NCBI GenBank assembly: GCA_033439765.1
Contig: JAULSN010000007.1
Location: 992,001-1,056,000, forward strand
DNA: 64,000 nt
Source: Lasiosphaeria ovina
Taxonomy: Eukaryota; Ascomycota; Sordariomycetes; Sordariales; Lasiosphaeriaceae
Direction: 5' to 3'
The notes below the pieces were generated by a model. The model saw only the letters and a program-made list of their open reading frames with translations. It was not told the origin of the DNA and ran no database searches. How positions within the stretch are numbered: position 1 is the first letter of the stretch; every line of letters begins with the position of its first letter. This document shows positions 15,652-28,319 of the stretch, piece by piece. Position numbers and translations under genes: made by a program.

Positions 15652-16130
15652 GGCAGCTTTTGTATTTTTTGGGGACTCTAAATTGGAGAGAGGTCGAGGA
15701 TTCGGAGATGTGTCGTCGTCTCGGTCGGGTTCGTTATGGTGGTCGCAAACGGATGGGAGGAATGGTGGTGGTGGTGGTGGTGGTGGATTACGCTGTTGGA
15801 AGCTGGAGCTCGAAGTTGGGTGGTGGATTGAGGCTGGACCTGGCTTCGCGTCCGCAGTGCTGCCTTCCTGGCTGGAGAGGCTGCCAGCCGGGGTGTGCTG
15901 GGCTGTGGTCTAGGCGCGGCGGTGCCTGAGGCAGCAAGTATTTTGGAGTCAGTCCACTCTTGAAAGGGCAGGCTCACTTCACGTGACACCCTTCATTCTC
16001 ACCTAAACCTCGAATCAGCACACACACCAAATCCGCAGCCTTGCAGCCTCGTTAACAACCCGAAAACGCAAGACATTCCGGAATCGCATTCTTTTGTACT
16101 CTGACAGGCAAGAGTGACTGAGCTGGAAAG
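15652..16130. promoter_or_regulatory. Divergent promoter of PRE4 and the SAP30BP-like gene
   Basis: The 479-bp gap between two start codons facing away from each other must contain both core promoters. It includes a TGG triplet run (15763-15786) just upstream of the PRE4 start and a C-rich, CA-rich stretch near 16010-16060. No specific factor site was identified. Confidence 0.6.
15763..15786. repeat. (TGG)8 microsatellite
   Basis: Eight uninterrupted TGG units lie about 110-135 bp upstream of the PRE4 start codon, probably in its leader or promoter. Confidence 0.9.
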
Positions 16131-17194
16131 ATGGGGCTGGTGCAGTACGACAGCAGCGATGAGGACGACAAGTCGCAGGGCGGGCTCGACGAGAGCGAAG
16201 CACAGGCACAGGTGAGAATGGAACCATATTCCTCTAATTATCATGAATGGATGCTGAAATTGAGTTTCAAGTCTCCAAAACCGCCATCACCAAAAATGAA
16301 CCCCCAAACAGCACAAGGTTAGTGGCGCCGGCTCTCTCAATCTGAGTCGTCGAGCTTGAGCCAGCCCGACCTGACCGTCTAGTCTACACAGTCACACAAG
16401 CACCGCCCCGCCCCGCGCCCACACTCGCAACAGGACCCTCCAGGCCGGCAGAAACCCAACCCCCCAGTGGCCCAGAACTAGGCCCGGTGATGGGTCCCGC
16501 CCTCGGTCCTGCGCGTCCACCTCCAGACGCAGCAACCGCTTCCGCTGGCGCCCTCGCCGACGATGACGTCGACATGAGCTTCCTCGACGACATCTCGGAC
16601 CCGTCCGCCGCCGGCGCCGGCCCCGGTGCCGCGCAGGAGCCGCCGCGGTCGCCGTACTCGGCGCGGCGGGCGCTGATCCGCGACCTGACGCTGCCGGCCG
16701 TGGCAAACATGGTGATCCCGCCGTCGCCGCCGGGCTCGCCCTCGTCGTCCGGCGAGTCATCATCAGCAGCGGCGCTGACGGCCCGGTTCGACGAGTTCCT
16801 GCGGCTCAAGCGCACGCGCGGCAAGCACTTCAACGAGCAGCTGGCGACGTCGAGCGCGATGCGCAACCCGGCGCTGATGGACAAGCTGCTCGAGTTTGCG
16901 GGCGTGCCGACGACGGCCGAGTCCGCGTCCGAGTCAGCCACAGCCCAGTACGCCACCACGCTGCCGCCCGCCCTGTGGGACCCCGCCGCGTTCCCCGCCT
17001 GGGCCTACCGCAGCCCGCTGAGGAAAGCCCAGGAGCGCGGCACCAAGGACCGCGAGCGGCCCCGCGGCGAGCCCCTCGACTTTGTCGCTGCTGGCGCACC
17101 CTCGTGGAGAGGCACGCCGGGTGGTGGTCCCGCCGCCGAAGGGGTCTCGTTCCCGGCGGCTACGGGCAAGCGCAAGACGAGGTTCGACGTGTGA
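16131..17194 (+). CDS. SAP30BP/HCNGP-like transcriptional regulator
   Basis: A nuclear protein of about 309 residues with the family's hallmarks: the start MGLVQYDSSDEDD, a Pro/Ala-rich acidic middle, and a C-terminal HCNGP block with ARFDEFLRLKRTRGKHFNEQ and SAMRNPALMDKLLEFAG. The tail ends in a KRKTRFDV-type basic stretch. In animals the family (SAP30-binding protein) works in transcription repression and pre-mRNA splicing; a fungal role is inferred only. Proposed exons are 16131-16211, 16272-16317 and 16392-17194, with closed phases. The first intron is 60 bp and has no in-frame stop, so a retained form adding 20 residues would also be open. It shares its promoter region with PRE4. Confidence 0.85.
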
Positions 17195-18512
17195 AGAAAA
17201 GGGAAACTAAGACATCTTGCTCCGGCCATCTTCCTCTCAGCTGCCGGCCTACGAACATTGCCTACTTGTGCATGGACATGATAGCCGGCCCATTTGACAA
17301 GAGTTACGTCATGCGTGCGCGCTCTCGCCGTGGGATGGGATGCTGCGTTTGGGATGGCAGATCTGGCAACTCTTTTCCGTTTTCTTTCTTGTTCTCTGCT
17401 GTAATGTACATAGATGTACTTGGCTTGTGGACGAAAATGTAAAAAATGATACCCCCTTCATGTCTGCAGCATATGTGCCTTGCCTGCGTCCTAATGATTG
17501 GAAGCAGCGTCTAGGTAGCTACATATATTGACCAACTATCACAGAGCTACGGGGGCGCCGAGGCACGGAGAACGCAGCTAATAAGCACGGAGAACGGAGC
17601 CACGGAACATTTCATGGTATAGATCCGTAAGCATACATACATATACCACGCCGTGTAAGCCTCCCTGACTCGTCCTCGCAGGTCTGGGGCAGAGTTTATA
17701 ACCTCCTTTGACAACTGTTCACACGACACCGGATGAATGCTTCCGTCTCTCTATCTCTCTCTCTGTGTCGGTGGAACCGGATCCGCTGCAACACCTAGCG
17801 GAGGTTTGTACTCTGGGAAGTGCAGGGAGGCACAAGGACGGGAGTGGAATTCCGCCCCGGAGGCTGCCTGGCTAGGTAGCTGGTAGGGCAGGACATGACA
17901 TGATACGACATGCCATGACAGGACGGGACAGGACAGGGAGGGCAGAAGCATGCATTAGTGCCACGCGCTGGCGCCTATAGAGAAGAAATAAATAAATAAA
18001 AATGTTTGTTGAGGAGCAGGCTTCAAGATAAGAACGCGAGCGAGCGACGCGCAGTCTCAAGGTGGACCGGTGTGTCGGGTACTGTACAGATTAATTATGT
18101 ATAGACTGGCTGCGAGGCTAGCATGTCGACTGGCTTTCCTTGTCGCGGTCCTAGTTCTTATCGTGAGAATATCAGGGTAACGATTTTAGGGGGAGAGAGG
18201 TGCCTGGCAACGGGGTTATTAGATGTTAGAATAGACACTACGGAATAAGGTACGCAAGGAACAAAACAGTAATGATGGTCCCTGACAGTCATTCCTCGAA
18301 TTAATTCTTATAACTTTTTTTCTTATTTTGCGGCGGCGGCGGCGGCGCGTGCATAAGTAAAAAAGCACACAGCCGGGAAGCTCTTCCTGCGTGGTTTTGT
18401 GTGTGGTATTGCGCAGACGGAAAAAAAGAAGAAAAAAGAGAGCCTCCTTGATGCCAAACCGGGACCCAAGTCCATTCGACATGCTCCGCCCGGACTCTTT
18501 CGACTGCCGGGG

Positions 18513-18544
18513 CCATCCATCCATCCATCCATCCATCCATCCAT
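18513..18544. repeat. (CCAT)8 tetranucleotide repeat
   Basis: Eight tandem CCAT units, uninterrupted. Such runs are prone to length change and would be polymorphic between isolates. Confidence 0.92.
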
Positions 18545-18767
18545 CCCGTACGTAATGGTATTCTCATTTCCACAACAAATCGTTTTCCTTTCCCTCCGTA
18601 CTTCTCCACTACCACCGCCAGGCCCAACTTGGTCGAGTCAACAACACAGATGGGAAGAAAAGGAGAAAAAAAGATGTGGGCGAAATTATTAACACAGAAA
18701 TGGCGCGCAAAAATGGATTATGCTGTTGGGGAGGGGGTTCGGTCATCAAGACGTCAGTCGCGTATCC

Positions 18768-18769
<2 letters not shown>

Positions 18770-18804
<35 letters not shown>
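18770..18804. repeat. (CT)n dinucleotide repeat
   Basis: About 17 CT units just 3' of the DUF3712 gene's stop codon (18845), on the side of its 3' untranslated region. Confidence 0.9.
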
Positions 18805-18808
<4 letters not shown>

Positions 18809-18844
18809 CCGTGCGAGGTGGGTTTGTTTCGCGAAAATAGAGAA

Positions 18845-20100
18845 TTAGGTGGAGCTGCAGTTGAATTTCAGGCCAGTCGAGTTGAACAGGGTGCCACCGA
18901 CGTCGAGATCGATGGTCTGGTTGGTTGCCCCAAGGGCGTCGGCGAAGTAGGGCAGCGACTGGCCGTGGTTGAAGACGGTCTTGCCACGGAGCTGGAAGGG
19001 GATGACGCCCTTGGTGGTGTCGCAGTACGGCTTCTCCTGCAGGGCGGAAATGACGGGGTTCTGCTGGATGGTCGAGTTCAGGAAGAAGTGGTTGTCGTTG
19101 CCGGGACGGAGAATGACGTTGTCGAGGTAGACCTCGCCAACGTCCTGGCCGAGCAGGTAGTTGTAGAAAGTGGCGTTTCCCTGGAGGTACATGTTAATAA
19201 CTCGACACTCTCGACTAATATTGGGTCTACCCGACGAGCGGTGCAGCAACACCAGAGCGTAAACCTACAAGCTCGAACGTCACGACTGAGCGGTTGGGAA
19301 TGTGCGCAATGCCCGTGAACACAGGCCCTGTCGAGGGGAGCGCAATCTTGGTGTCGGTGACGTATGTGCCCTTGAAGGTTTGTAGGCCTGGCGGATACAT
19401 AGTTAGTCGAACAGCTCAGTCATTGTTTGTTGCGCACGTTCGGAACAGCTTACCGGCCAACGTGACCGTCTTCTTGAAAGTGACGGGATACCGCCTGGCG
19501 ATGCCCTTGACCCGGACATATGTGTCGCCCTTGACGGTCACGCGGAAAGACTCATTGGCCAGCAGCCAGGTGTTGAAGTCGGTGAGGGCCGGGAGGCTCT
19601 CAATGGGCAGGAACTGGCTGATGTTGACAGTCTGGAACGCGTCGGCCGTGGTTTCGGGGAACTGGAGGGTGGCGAACGGGACGTGGGGCTCCTTGTCCTC
19701 GAGGTACATGTCTCCCAGGAAAGCCTCAATGGTGGCGTGCACTGAGCCGTCGGTGCGGATGGTGGTGTTCAGGGCGATGGTCATGTTGTCGGTTTTCGTA
19801 TTGGACACAACGAGGCCATCAAGGGTGAGCTCAGCTTCGTCGAGCTTGGACTGGGCAATCTTAGGAACGGCGACAAGAAGGCTGCGATCCTTTGGTTAGT
19901 GTACTTATTCATGTACATATGCGCATTTCTTGGCGGCATGCCGCGACTTACACGACGGGAACCACAATAACCACTATCACGACGATGGCGAGCAGATACG
20001 CCCACCAAAACTTTAGGCAGTGGCCGACGCATCCGCGTTTCCTGGGCGCCTTCTCGACGCGCTCCTCCTGGACGACATTGGCCTTGTCTAGCTCGCTCAT
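18845..20100 (-). CDS. DUF3712 single-pass membrane protein
   Basis: Exons are 20100-19952, 19881-19454, 19387-19269 and 19180-18845, closing to 343 residues. Residues 1-25 are charged (MSELDKANVVQEERVEKAPR), followed by a very hydrophobic helix about residues 32-56 (FWWAYLLAIVVIVVIVVPVV). This predicts a short cytosolic N-terminus, one membrane span, and a large luminal or extracellular part. That part is rich in beta-type segments and Asn-x-Ser/Thr sites (NMTIALNTT, NISQF, NESF, NATF, NSTIQQ), the pattern of DUF3712 (PF12505), distantly LEA14-like domains. The family is widespread in filamentous ascomycetes with no settled biochemical role; lipid or vacuolar-membrane roles are guesses. The first intron falls within the end of the membrane helix. 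Confidence 0.85.
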
Positions 20101-23100
20101 GGTGGCGGTTGTGTTCTTGTACCGGATATCGACAGTCGAAAAATCTCAAAGCGAGTCAGGGTCCCGTGACACTATCCAGCAGGTCGACGATAACCGGGAT
20201 CAACTTAGTGTGAGAAACAGAGTCGAGGTCAGGCCGGAATCCAAGGCGGGAGGGAAACGGCGAGCTTATGATTAGAAGACTGGGGGATCGGCAAGCGGAG
20301 AAAGGGCCCACGAGGGAGAAAGGGTGTGTCTAGGAAGGGAGAGACCAGGGCTAGCCACTTATACTTGGTAACGGAGCCAGAGGCAGAGAGAGGAGAGGCA
20401 GAGGAAGAGCGAGCATTTGCGCAAACGCAAGACAGGGATCGCATTGTCGGCTTGGCAAAAAAACAAAGCTGCTGGCCCAGTCTGGTTCCTCTCAACTTCT
20501 TCTCTGGGAGCTCGCCAGCCGTGGATCGTCGGTCGGTTCCCGTGATAACGTCCATGAATCCCAGGTCGCCACCCCCTGCTACCCCAGAGGGAGGTGTGGG
20601 TGCGGAAACAAAGCTATCGACAGCAAGCCTGGCACCCACCACCACACCATCCTCTCGACCCCGAGTGACTAGCCCCTTTGAGCAGGACGACCGACTTGGC
20701 TCACCCGCAACGCCCGCAGCGAGGCACCCCAAATATCGCTGCCCAGCAGCTTGTCAAGTCGCTAGCTGGGCAAACCGCCTGCTTGAGTCGATGTGACTGG
20801 CTGAACCGCACACAACCTGCAGCTGTCCAAGAACAAGTGCCAGGGGAAAATGGTCATCGCTCATGACCAGACGAGAGTGTGTCTCTTCTCACATGCCAAA
20901 CCCCGCCTCTCGCCCTGTTTTGGGGATTTGCTGGGCATTTCTTTCGGGCATCTCGTTACGCAAATCATTGGAATTTGCTGTCCAACCGCCTTTTCTGGAT
21001 AGACACGGGAGGGAATTTGACGACGAGCTGCCTGCCCCGCGTCAGCCCGCCTTCGCTCGCTCGCCCGCCCTCGCCCCCGGCCCTTTTAAAACCGGGATAA
21101 AGACGGACTTGGCCCAGAGCCCCAGACGCCTGGTGGAGTTTGTTGTCCGAACGAACGAACGACCTGACCTAAACGATGGAAACTTGGCAACTGATCTCAG
21201 CGGGTTTGGCGTTTTTCTTTCTTTGTCTGGATTATGATTTGTCGTTCGTTTGGCAAGGTAATAGCGGGGAACACCTCCATCGCTTGGCGGCTTGCTCCCC
21301 ACTTGCCGCAGGCTTCGCCGCCCCTCGACGTCCATATTGTGCGGCTCCAGAGGCGCAACATTTAAACTTCTTCCAACGCGGCCCCGGGCCCTCTGCTGAG
21401 AAGCCCCCCAGATGTAACTCTGGTTCTTGGCCCCAGTGCATGTAATATGTGCTGTAAGCGGGCGCGTACCATACTATCACCCGCATAACATCGTCAAGTT
21501 GGGCATGTGGTTTAAACCAGATAACCTGGGTCCAAGTCGTGCTGCTGCTGCTGCCAAGTTCTGGGCAGCATGCTTCTCCGCACTTCTTGGCCCTGCTCTC
21601 GCTAGTTCTTACTACACTGCACACCTGATGGGATGGAGATGCCCAGGCCGCCCAGCGACCAAGCGCGGTCGCTAATCTATTCCTTTGGGCAGTGGCAATA
21701 ATACATAGCCCATTGCAGTGAAGAAGAGCCTAAGGCAAAGGATTTGCAGTCTTTGCCTGTAACAGTTAAATCAGAGATGGGGGACCAGCAAAAACACAAT
21801 GCGCTCCATGCCTGGAACAGGGGCGACAGGGCGGAGCTCTTCCCGCTAACGTCGAGGCCATCGCATCGCTCTCTCACGAGCGTAACGGGGGTGACTGCCC
21901 GATGAGGTCGCGCCGAGAGATCATCTCGTTTCCCGACCCACATTTCCTGGGGAAAGCTGACAGGGGGGGCTGTATTCCCTGTCAAATCAAGCAAGCCCCT
22001 CGGCATCTCAGGTGTGGGCGTTGTGAGCACATGAAAATTTTTGGATTTTTGGAGAAAGCCCGTGTGAGAGGAGAAAAGACGGTTGAGGGCGCCAACCCCT
22101 TTTCGGGCATCTGCGGGAAAGACGTCAGCAGGTTGCAACTGGCAAGGGCGCGATTGGACAACCCGGATCGATCTTGGGTGTGGCGGCGGCCCCGGGTGTG
22201 TTGGCCTCATTCCTCAGCCGTGGGCAGCCGTAGATAACTGGGCCTGCTTACTCCGTATGGATGGATATTTCCATGCTTGTTATTCCACAGTTTACGGAGC
22301 AGTTCGCGTGTGAGTGAATGCTGGAGAGAGTTGGACCGTGGGCGGATCCCTTCACTTCGTCTAGGCCTCAGCAAGCGGAGTCCAAATCTGCCAAAATCTG
22401 CCCGAATCTGGGGATTGTGGTGTCTCGACTAGACAGGTTTTGACGTTCCCAGGCAATATCGCAACTCTGAGTGCGGATTGGCGTGTCTGGAAATGCCAGG
22501 AGCCTGTCTCCCTCCAGCTCAACTCTTGCTTTTCCCGATGTGACCTGACCTTTCAGTTCGGAGATTTGAGGTGTCGAGCTTAAAGGCCCGGCCCCTCTTC
22601 CAGGGAGACCCTGGGCAGGGCAGAACCCAGCAGATTTCGAGGAAGCCACGATGGCTGATGGCGGGCCAGCTCTTGCCGGTTCAAGTTCAACTTGTGTTCA
22701 GCCTTCGGTTCCTGTCGCAGATTTCCTCCAAACTTGGCTGTCTAACTCGTTCGCTCGCATCCTCTCACAATACCTACACCAAAATACAAAGAGATTGTCG
22801 AGAAGCGGTTGGTTTGGTGCCTGCGCAGCGCATACGCATCGGCCTGCAAACGTCTTGCAGATAGATATTGGACCTCTCGGGCCGTCCGATTGGATGCAAC
22901 TGTGAATGGGACCCTTTCTCCCGTCTCTGACCGAATGAGAAGGCCAGCCAGTCGTATTCCTCAGAACCGCTGTCTCATCGTTACTACCCCAGCTCAGCCC
23001 AGCCGACGCAAAAAGGACAGCCTCGGCTTTTTTTTCTTCTTGTCTTTTCTACCGGACGCGTATCTGAACGGTTCGCCTCCGTACATACGTATGCAGAGCC

Positions 23101-23666
23101 ATGTGCAGATAGACCCCAGCGCTGTGCCGCAAATAATACCAAGTCGTCGGTAAGCCAATCCGTGAGACAAGATCGTCGGGACTTTGCTCCAAAGCGGAAG
23201 AAGGCAACTGAGAATTGGACGGACGACGACAAAGCCGGCCGTCAGAGTTGGGTAGGTGGCACGGTGGGCGAGACGTGATCTCATCGTGTGCAAGTCGAGT
23301 GTCTGACTCTCAATGACCGGATCCGATCATGGCCAAATATAGAAGCTGGACCGTTCCGGACGCTGCAAGTGGGCGATGAAAGTGATGATAGACCAAGCAA
23401 ACAATAGAGGGAGGCCAATCTCGGGGCGAATGCACCAAAAGGAGAACCCCTTTCCGAGCGCCCTACCCCCCCAGTTGCGTTACTATCCCATATCCCAGCA
23501 CCTTCAATGCATGCATGCTATGGCTATGGATACAAAATCTCTGGCATGTCTCATCCAACCTACAGAGACGGACTCAAGCCGGTGCATCGGCAAATACCTC
23601 CACGACATGGTTTGCCTGTTACTGGTTCGCCAACTTCTTGGCCGAAACAACCTATCGCCTCATGCA
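20101..23666. other. Intergenic region (3.6 kb), no gene supported
   Basis: The left end is the promoter of the DUF3712 gene. The right end lies just past the stop of the FMN dehydrogenase. Open frames in between are under 180 codons, overlap on both strands and show no domain. A spliced or non-coding transcript cannot be excluded. Confidence 0.5.
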
Positions 23667-25415
23667 TCAGAGTTTCGCACGAGACGTCCACAAGCCCGCC
23701 TTGTCGAGCCCAGCACCGCCGTCGAATATGTCCCGTTCGACCATCCGGCTGTTGATCTAGATTTTCGCTCCGTGTTAGCGTGATGCCCTCTGGAGTGGCA
23801 CACCCGGCACCGGTAAATACTCACGAATCGTGGCCCCAGTTCTGACACATCCTTCACGCCGAGCAGCTTCATACAAGTCTCGATCTCTCCCTGCAGAACT
23901 GGCGATGGTTACGGCTCGTTAGCAAACCATGACGGCCCGGGGAAACATGTGACGCCTATCGCGGAATGTAATGCTCACTCTCGAATGTTCTTTCCACGCC
24001 CTTCCAGCCGCCGGCACCCAGCCCAAACAGCGCAGCCCGCCCGACGCCAATGGCCTTTGCGCCCAAGCACAGAGCCTTGACGACGTCGGTTCCCCGCTTG
24101 ATCCCGCCGTCTACCCAGACCTCGATGGTGTCGAACACTTCAGGGCAGTACTTTCGTATCTCCAGCAGCGTGTGGACGGCGGGGGGCGCCGTGTCGAGGG
24201 CGCGGCCGCCGTGGTTCGAGAGGATGATGGCGCGTATCGAACCCGGGTGCTCGCGCGCGTACTGCGCCGCCAGGTAGGCGTCCTCGTGGGTCTGCACGCC
24301 CTTAAGCACGATGGGCAGATCCGTGTGCTGGCGGATCCAGGGCACCGTCGTGTCCCAGGTCAGGTCGGCTGCCGTGCCCCAGAACAGCTGCTGGCCGACG
24401 CCGCCGCCGCCGGGCCGTTTTTCGGTGTCGCTCTTGTCGTTGCTCGCCGAGTCGACCACCTCCTGCGCCTCGAGGTTGCTCTTCTCGTCCATCTCCCGCT
24501 TGCCCGGCACGGGCGCGTCGAGGGTGAGCACGACGCACTTGTAGTGGGCACGCAGCTTGTTGATGCGCGCCAGCATGGCCTCGCTCTTGGCCCGCGTCGT
24601 CTGCACGTAAAGCTGCCACCCGAAGACGGCCCCGGGCTGCGCGTCGACGACGATCTGCTCGGGCGTCATGGACGCGTTGTTGGACACGAGCTGCATGGCG
24701 CCGAAGCCCGAGATGCCCTTGGCGATGCCGGCCTCGCCGTCGGGGTGCGCCAGACGCGCCATGGCGGCCGGCGACACGTAGAGCGGGGTGCCGACCCTGT
24801 GTCCGAGCAGCGTCGTCGCCGTCGTAGCCTGGGTGCAGTCGACAAAGACGCGCGGCCGCAGCAGGATGCTGCGGAACACGGAGCCATTGTAGTACTTGCT
24901 GAAGAGGTCGTCGCCGGCCGAGAAGTAGTAGGCCCAGCACTTTTTGGACACCTGCGTCTTGGCAACCTCCTCGATCTCGTTGAGATTCAGGAGCGTGTGC
25001 AACGGCGGCGGCGCTGGCTTTCCGGCCTGGTTGGCGGCGGCCTGGCTCGCAGCGGCCTCGCTGGGCTTGTGCTGCTGCTGGAACCTCACCAGGCTCTCGG
25101 GATCGACGGTGCCCAGTTTGGCCTCTGGCTTGAGGTTTTCCTCTAGCGTCCCTGGCGGGTGGACCGGATCGAACTCCTCGGTGGCATCGCGCCCCGCGAG
25201 CTGAAGAATGATCTTGGAACCGCCGGGGTGCGACGGCAGGAACTCCGTCACGTCGTAGACGCTCCCGTAGAGCACCACCCAGCAGCTCTCGGCGGACCTG
25301 TGCTGCGCGACTACGTGACGGCTGTTAGTCAGAGGTTACCGTCGTGGAAAGGTAAATACCCAGGGACATGTTGAGGTTTGGACATGCCTTCCTCTGCGCT
25401 GAAGACCTTGGCCAT
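23667..25415 (-). CDS. Flavocytochrome b2-type FMN dehydrogenase (L-lactate type)
   Basis: A 507-residue two-domain enzyme of the L-2-hydroxyacid oxidase family. Residues 1-80 form a cytochrome b5 domain with both heme histidines visible (FLPSHPGG, His37; FDPVHPPG, His60). An FMN_dh barrel follows with [37 protein letters not shown], the catalytic SNHGGRALD and the phosphate-binding [15 protein letters not shown] and [10 protein letters not shown]. Exons are 25415-25388, 25310-23979, 23898-23825 and 23756-23667. The first intron begins with GC, not GT, and only this choice keeps MAKVFSAEE joined in frame to [11 protein letters not shown]. Yeast Cyb2 oxidises lactate in the mitochondrial intermembrane space. 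No presequence is seen here, so this paralog may be cytosolic and its substrate may differ. It is divergent from the SGNH hydrolase. Confidence 0.92.
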
Positions 25416-26851
25416 GGTTCGTGATAGGCCAGTCGCCTGGTTGATCAGGTAGTTTCTGGTCTCCAGTCCAAAGCTGAAGAATGTTTATTTCATGCCACCA
25501 CTCATCAGCAAGCGTTTTAAATCTCCTTGGGCCGGCGCAGCGGTGAATTGCGCGACGGGTGGTTGGTCTTATTTCCCCCTTCCCCACGGGTTTAGTGGCA
25601 ACGCCATCGCGGGGGATGGGTCGCAAATATCCGACAACGGCAGATACCTAGCTTGGTAGGTGCTAGCTAGCTTGCTGCGAACCCCACTAACAAGCGTTTC
25701 TCTTGCCCCTATCTTGTCTTCTTCTCTATTGCACGGAACGAAACAATTAACACGGGATTCTGGCTGGGGGATGGAGGGATGAGAATTAAGTGTTATTTGT
25801 TCAAAGTAAATTTAAAGCATTGGACCTGATGGTTACCTTAATCTGGGATTTGGCTTTTTTACCTCCCATGGAGTATCCGTACATACTTGGCGTTTATTAG
25901 GGAGCCTCATTTTCATATCCCGTCCGTGCCATCTCGAAAGTCTCGGGGAACCCGGAACAGAGCCTCGTACGTGCGGCTAGAGGATCTGCAAGGGATATCG
26001 GTATTTCATAATTGCACGCTTTTGCCGTTGACAGGAGAAGGTGCCGCGAAGTGCACCGATGACGCTACAGAGCATCACAGGACGTTGTCTCTGCTGCCGT
26101 GGTTGACCAGTGACCATGCACAGCGCGTATTTCAGGATACCTAGAATACATGATACTCGCTGGCTGATGACAATCACAAAACAAATAGCTGCCTAACCTT
26201 ACGGATTACAACCAAGAATTGTCTCTGTTCACCCAGGCCCTAATTTTGAGTTGAATCATGCCCGTCAAACGTCGGGAAGAAACCGAAACCCACTCGGTCT
26301 CTGCAGCAGAAGGCGGCCGGGCCCGGGCCCCACATCTTTCCTCCCAAGAACAGCAGACAGGGGCGCCATGAGCAAACATGGAGCATGACGCTGGTCAGGC
26401 CCGCGGGGCAGGGTGGTGGTGCGGCGGCGGGACCACCCCGCCTTCTACCAACTGCTGCCTTCACGCGGCTGCTCACGAACAACAGTTGACTACCTACCTT
26501 AGCCCTGCCCTGGGCAACGAACCCAACCCAAGTCTTTTGTCCACCAGAAGGGCCCAGAGGGTTTTATCAAAAGACGAGGCGCCCACTTTCACTCCATACC
26601 TTATTTAATCCAAACTTACAACCTTCATTTTCCCCAACAAAGAGACTCTCGCTTGCAGCCGCCGCCAGGTTGCTGTTTGTTTCCATTCCATTCTTTGCCA
26701 ACATAACCCGCCGCCTATCCGCCCCTGGATGCGACAACGACGACCACGCGATCCGCGGAAGCCACGCCCCCCATTGACAGCAGCGTCGCGCGCGCGAGCT
26801 CTCGTCCGCGCGGTCCGGCGCACGTTTCGTGTGCTCGCGAGCACCATCGCC
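25416..26851. promoter_or_regulatory. Divergent intergenic promoter region
   Basis: This separates the starts of the FMN dehydrogenase (-) and SGNH hydrolase (+) and must hold both promoters. The frame of the SGNH gene remains open upstream to 26729, which would add about 41 basic residues. No specific binding site was recognised. Confidence 0.5.
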
Positions 26852-27875
26852 ATGACCATGGCGGGCCGCCCGCGGCAGAAGCTGCGCATCCTGTGCTTCG
26901 GCGACTCGCTGACGGCCGGCTACTCGGGCATGGGTTCCGTGTTCCAGCCGTACGAGGACCGCCTGACGCAGATGCTCGAGATGGCCTTCCCCGACACCGA
27001 CATCGACACGCTCGAGGACGGCAAGTCGGGCGATACTGTTAAGCATGGTTTCTTGAACCGCATGCGCCGGCACTGTCAGTTTTCCCCTCTCCGTGTGCTG
27101 GGGATTGGAATGATTTCCCAGGAAAGATAAACAAAAGCTGACATGGCGTGGCCAACCTTGCAGTCGAGACAACCGACCCGCCCGAAGAGCCGTTCGACTG
27201 GGCCATCGTGCTGGGAGGGACAAAGTAGGCGTTCCCCCTTCCACTCCAGCAAGAACCAATAGTCTGACAACGGGCCGTGCCTTGAACCCCAAACAGCGAC
27301 ATAGCGTTTAGCATCCCGGCCGAGGAGATATACGAGAGGCTCAAGGAAGTCTGGGAAGTGGCGCTCAGCCGCAAGTGCAAGGTGCTCGCGCTGACGGTGC
27401 CCGAGGCGGGCGTTGGCGCGGCGGGCCGTGCGAGGCTTGACGCCCGGAGGAACGCACTGAACGACCTGATAAAGGGACATAAGCAAGAAGGCTTGTGAGT
27501 TTCACCCTCTCCCTTCCCACTTCCCCACCTCCACAGTAGTCATGTATCTAAAACCACACTCCCTCTCCTAGCTACACGTTCGACTTCAACGCCGCTTTCC
27601 CGTACTTTGCGCTCTCGGAAGCCGACCGCACGCGGTACTGGGACGACGCGATCCACTTCACGCCCGACGGCTACGACCTGATGGGCAACAAGATCGGCGT
27701 GGAGCTGGTCAGCATCCTGGCCAAGGAGCGCGCCGACCTGAACCCGCCTGTCACCCCAAGAAAGCGCCGGCGCGTGTTCAGGGACGACGAGAACACGTTC
27801 GAGGAGGAGGAGGAGAAGGACCCCAACGCCATCGACCGGGGCTACGTCGTCGTCCGCCGAAAGGATCTGGACTAG
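26852..27875 (+). CDS. SGNH/GDSL-type hydrolase
   Basis: Exons 26852-27074, 27164-27224, 27297-27494 and 27572-27875 give 261 residues. All SGNH blocks are present: block I ILCFGDSLTAGY with the nucleophile Ser, a Gly in the SGDTVKHG segment for block II, block III GGTND, and the block V pair in WDDAIHFTPDGYD with catalytic Asp and His. The family hydrolyses esters such as acyl or acetyl groups; the substrate cannot be told. No signal peptide follows the chosen start, so the enzyme is probably intracellular. The C-terminus is unusual: after the domain there is a basic RKRRR cluster followed by an acidic FEEEEEKD run, like a nuclear-targeting or interaction tail. The upstream in-frame extension from 26729 is Arg-rich and could be a mitochondrial presequence if used. 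Confidence 0.88.
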
Positions 27876-28319
27876 ACTAGACAGGGATACGGGTTATATA
27901 CGTAGAGGACATGCGTAGAATACGGGACGGAGCGGGAACACATGGTTGGGGATTTCCTGGCGGTTGGTTGTTGGGCGGCGCATTAACAAATGACGAAATG
28001 GTAAAGGAAACGGGGGTTTAGGACTGGGCGGATGGATTACTGGGGGCGGGACGGGAAACATGTTTGCGATGCATTATTTTATGGACTGTATGCTTTTTTC
28101 TTTAGCTTCCTCGCTATCACGTAGATAGACTTAGCCGCTGCTACAGGGCGCTCGCTCTTGCTGGCGCTTACTCTATGAGCGGAAGCCAATGGCTTTTCGC
28201 GCGCGTTATGTATAGCACGCGAAAGCTGATGCATGCGGGATATCTCTCTCGTGTCCATCCACAACCCATAGCACACACGCCAAAACTCTAGATTTAGAAA
28301 TACACGACCAAAAGAAAGT
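27876..28319. other. Convergent 3' ends of the SGNH hydrolase and CSN4
   Basis: This should contain the two 3' untranslated regions. No gene is supported. Confidence 0.6.

Larger units (their letters stand above)
17195..18844. other. Intergenic region with simple repeats
   Basis: The region lies downstream of two convergent genes. It contains GGC-rich, CCAT and CT repeats and A-rich tracts. No coding gene is supported; the long 3' flanks of the SAP30BP-like and DUF3712 genes account for at least part of it. Confidence 0.55.
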
